64,000 nucleotides of DNA, taken from assembly GCF_000382285.1 (NCBI RefSeq), contig NZ_KB907932.1, forward strand, positions 1 to 64,000, written 5' to 3'. This DNA is from Solimonas variicoloris DSM 15731. GTDB lineage: Bacteria; Pseudomonadota; Gammaproteobacteria; Nevskiales; Nevskiaceae. The notes below the pieces were generated by a model that did not search any database, had not been told where the DNA came from, and saw only the letters and a program-made list of their open reading frames with translations. The position numbers and the translations under genes were made by a program. How positions within the stretch are numbered: position 1 is the first letter of the stretch; the number at the start of each line of letters is the position of its first letter. Of this stretch, positions 63,844-64,000 are shown one piece after another.

Positions 63844-64000
63844 CTCGGGCAGCCCGCTCCGGACGGAGGACGCGGCGAGCTTACGGCAATGCGCGCGGAC
63901 CACGAGTCCGCATCGGATCGCATGCCTCGGCACCGGCACAGCCGGCCGGATCGCCGCGACCTCGCCGCCGGCGTCGCTGCCGTCGGCGCCGGCACACGGA
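63844..64000. other. Window end, no feature recognised
   Basis: This 157-bp end holds the presumed leader of the M48 gene. No promoter or coding signal was recognised. Confidence 0.3.

Overview
The window is very GC-rich, gene-dense chromosomal DNA of a Gram-negative proteobacterium. It encodes outer-membrane porin and TonB receptors, lipoprotein sorting, BcsABZC-type cellulose synthesis, PQQ biosynthesis and a periplasmic quinoprotein dehydrogenase. The mix best fits a free-living gammaproteobacterium, perhaps of the Nevskiales/Solimonadaceae type; that placement is inference from gene content only. Neighbouring reading frames are long and mostly open because of the base composition, so genes were chosen by recognisable protein families, Shine-Dalgarno sites and start/stop overlaps.

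Layout. 1-165: 5' part of an IS1595-type transposase running off the window. 268-11698: cellulose operon bcsD-bcsP-like-bcsA-bcsB-bcsZ-bcsC plus two small trailing genes (a TPR protein and a coiled-coil membrane protein). 11706-20452: housekeeping and unassigned genes (GreB, an SDR, an MMPL/RND exporter fused to a cyclic-nucleotide-binding domain with a LolA-like partner, a ketopantoate-reductase-like protein behind a 13-codon leader, SelO) and a 142-bp MITE-like palindrome. 20547-24671: ammonium transporter with a sigma-54 type promoter, a DUF885 hydrolase and a voltage-sensor-like membrane protein with no pore. 24771-31124: Cys-rich and His-rich small proteins ahead of a czcCBA divalent-metal efflux operon that ends in a strong terminator. 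31197-33926: a coiled-coil/HTH protein and a flavocytochrome c pair (fccAB-like).

34149-54177 is the core of the window, a PQQ/alcohol-oxidation island. It holds a quinoprotein dehydrogenase with the Asp signature of lanthanide-dependent enzymes, a PedF-like cytochrome c, a MoxJ-like binding protein, a SoxYZ-fusion carrier, a metallo-hydrolase, a porin, a NarL-type two-component pair, an aldehyde dehydrogenase, a divergent sigma-54 activator of the AcoR type, pqqABCDE and a TonB receptor. 54227-55677 is nested insertion-sequence debris. 56294-62795 is a tightly overlapping operon of PQQ-associated ABC genes, a second NitT/SsuABC-like ABC system and an EthD-like protein. An M48-like peptidase gene closes the window.

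The most interesting result is regulatory. Five transcription units of the alcohol-oxidation programme (aldehyde dehydrogenase, dehydrogenase operon, porin, pqqA, and the EthD/ABC operon) each carry the same -24/-12 motif TGGCA-N7-TGC, with TGTCA/TGACA dyads upstream. The only sigma-54 activator in the window sits in the middle of them. This predicts a single enhancer-driven regulon covering substrate entry, oxidation, cofactor synthesis and accessory transport. Other points of note are the MMPL-cNMP fusion, the pore-less voltage-sensor protein, the flavocytochrome subunit lacking the FAD-linking cysteine, and the four-fold Cys-x6-Cys-type metal-locus protein.
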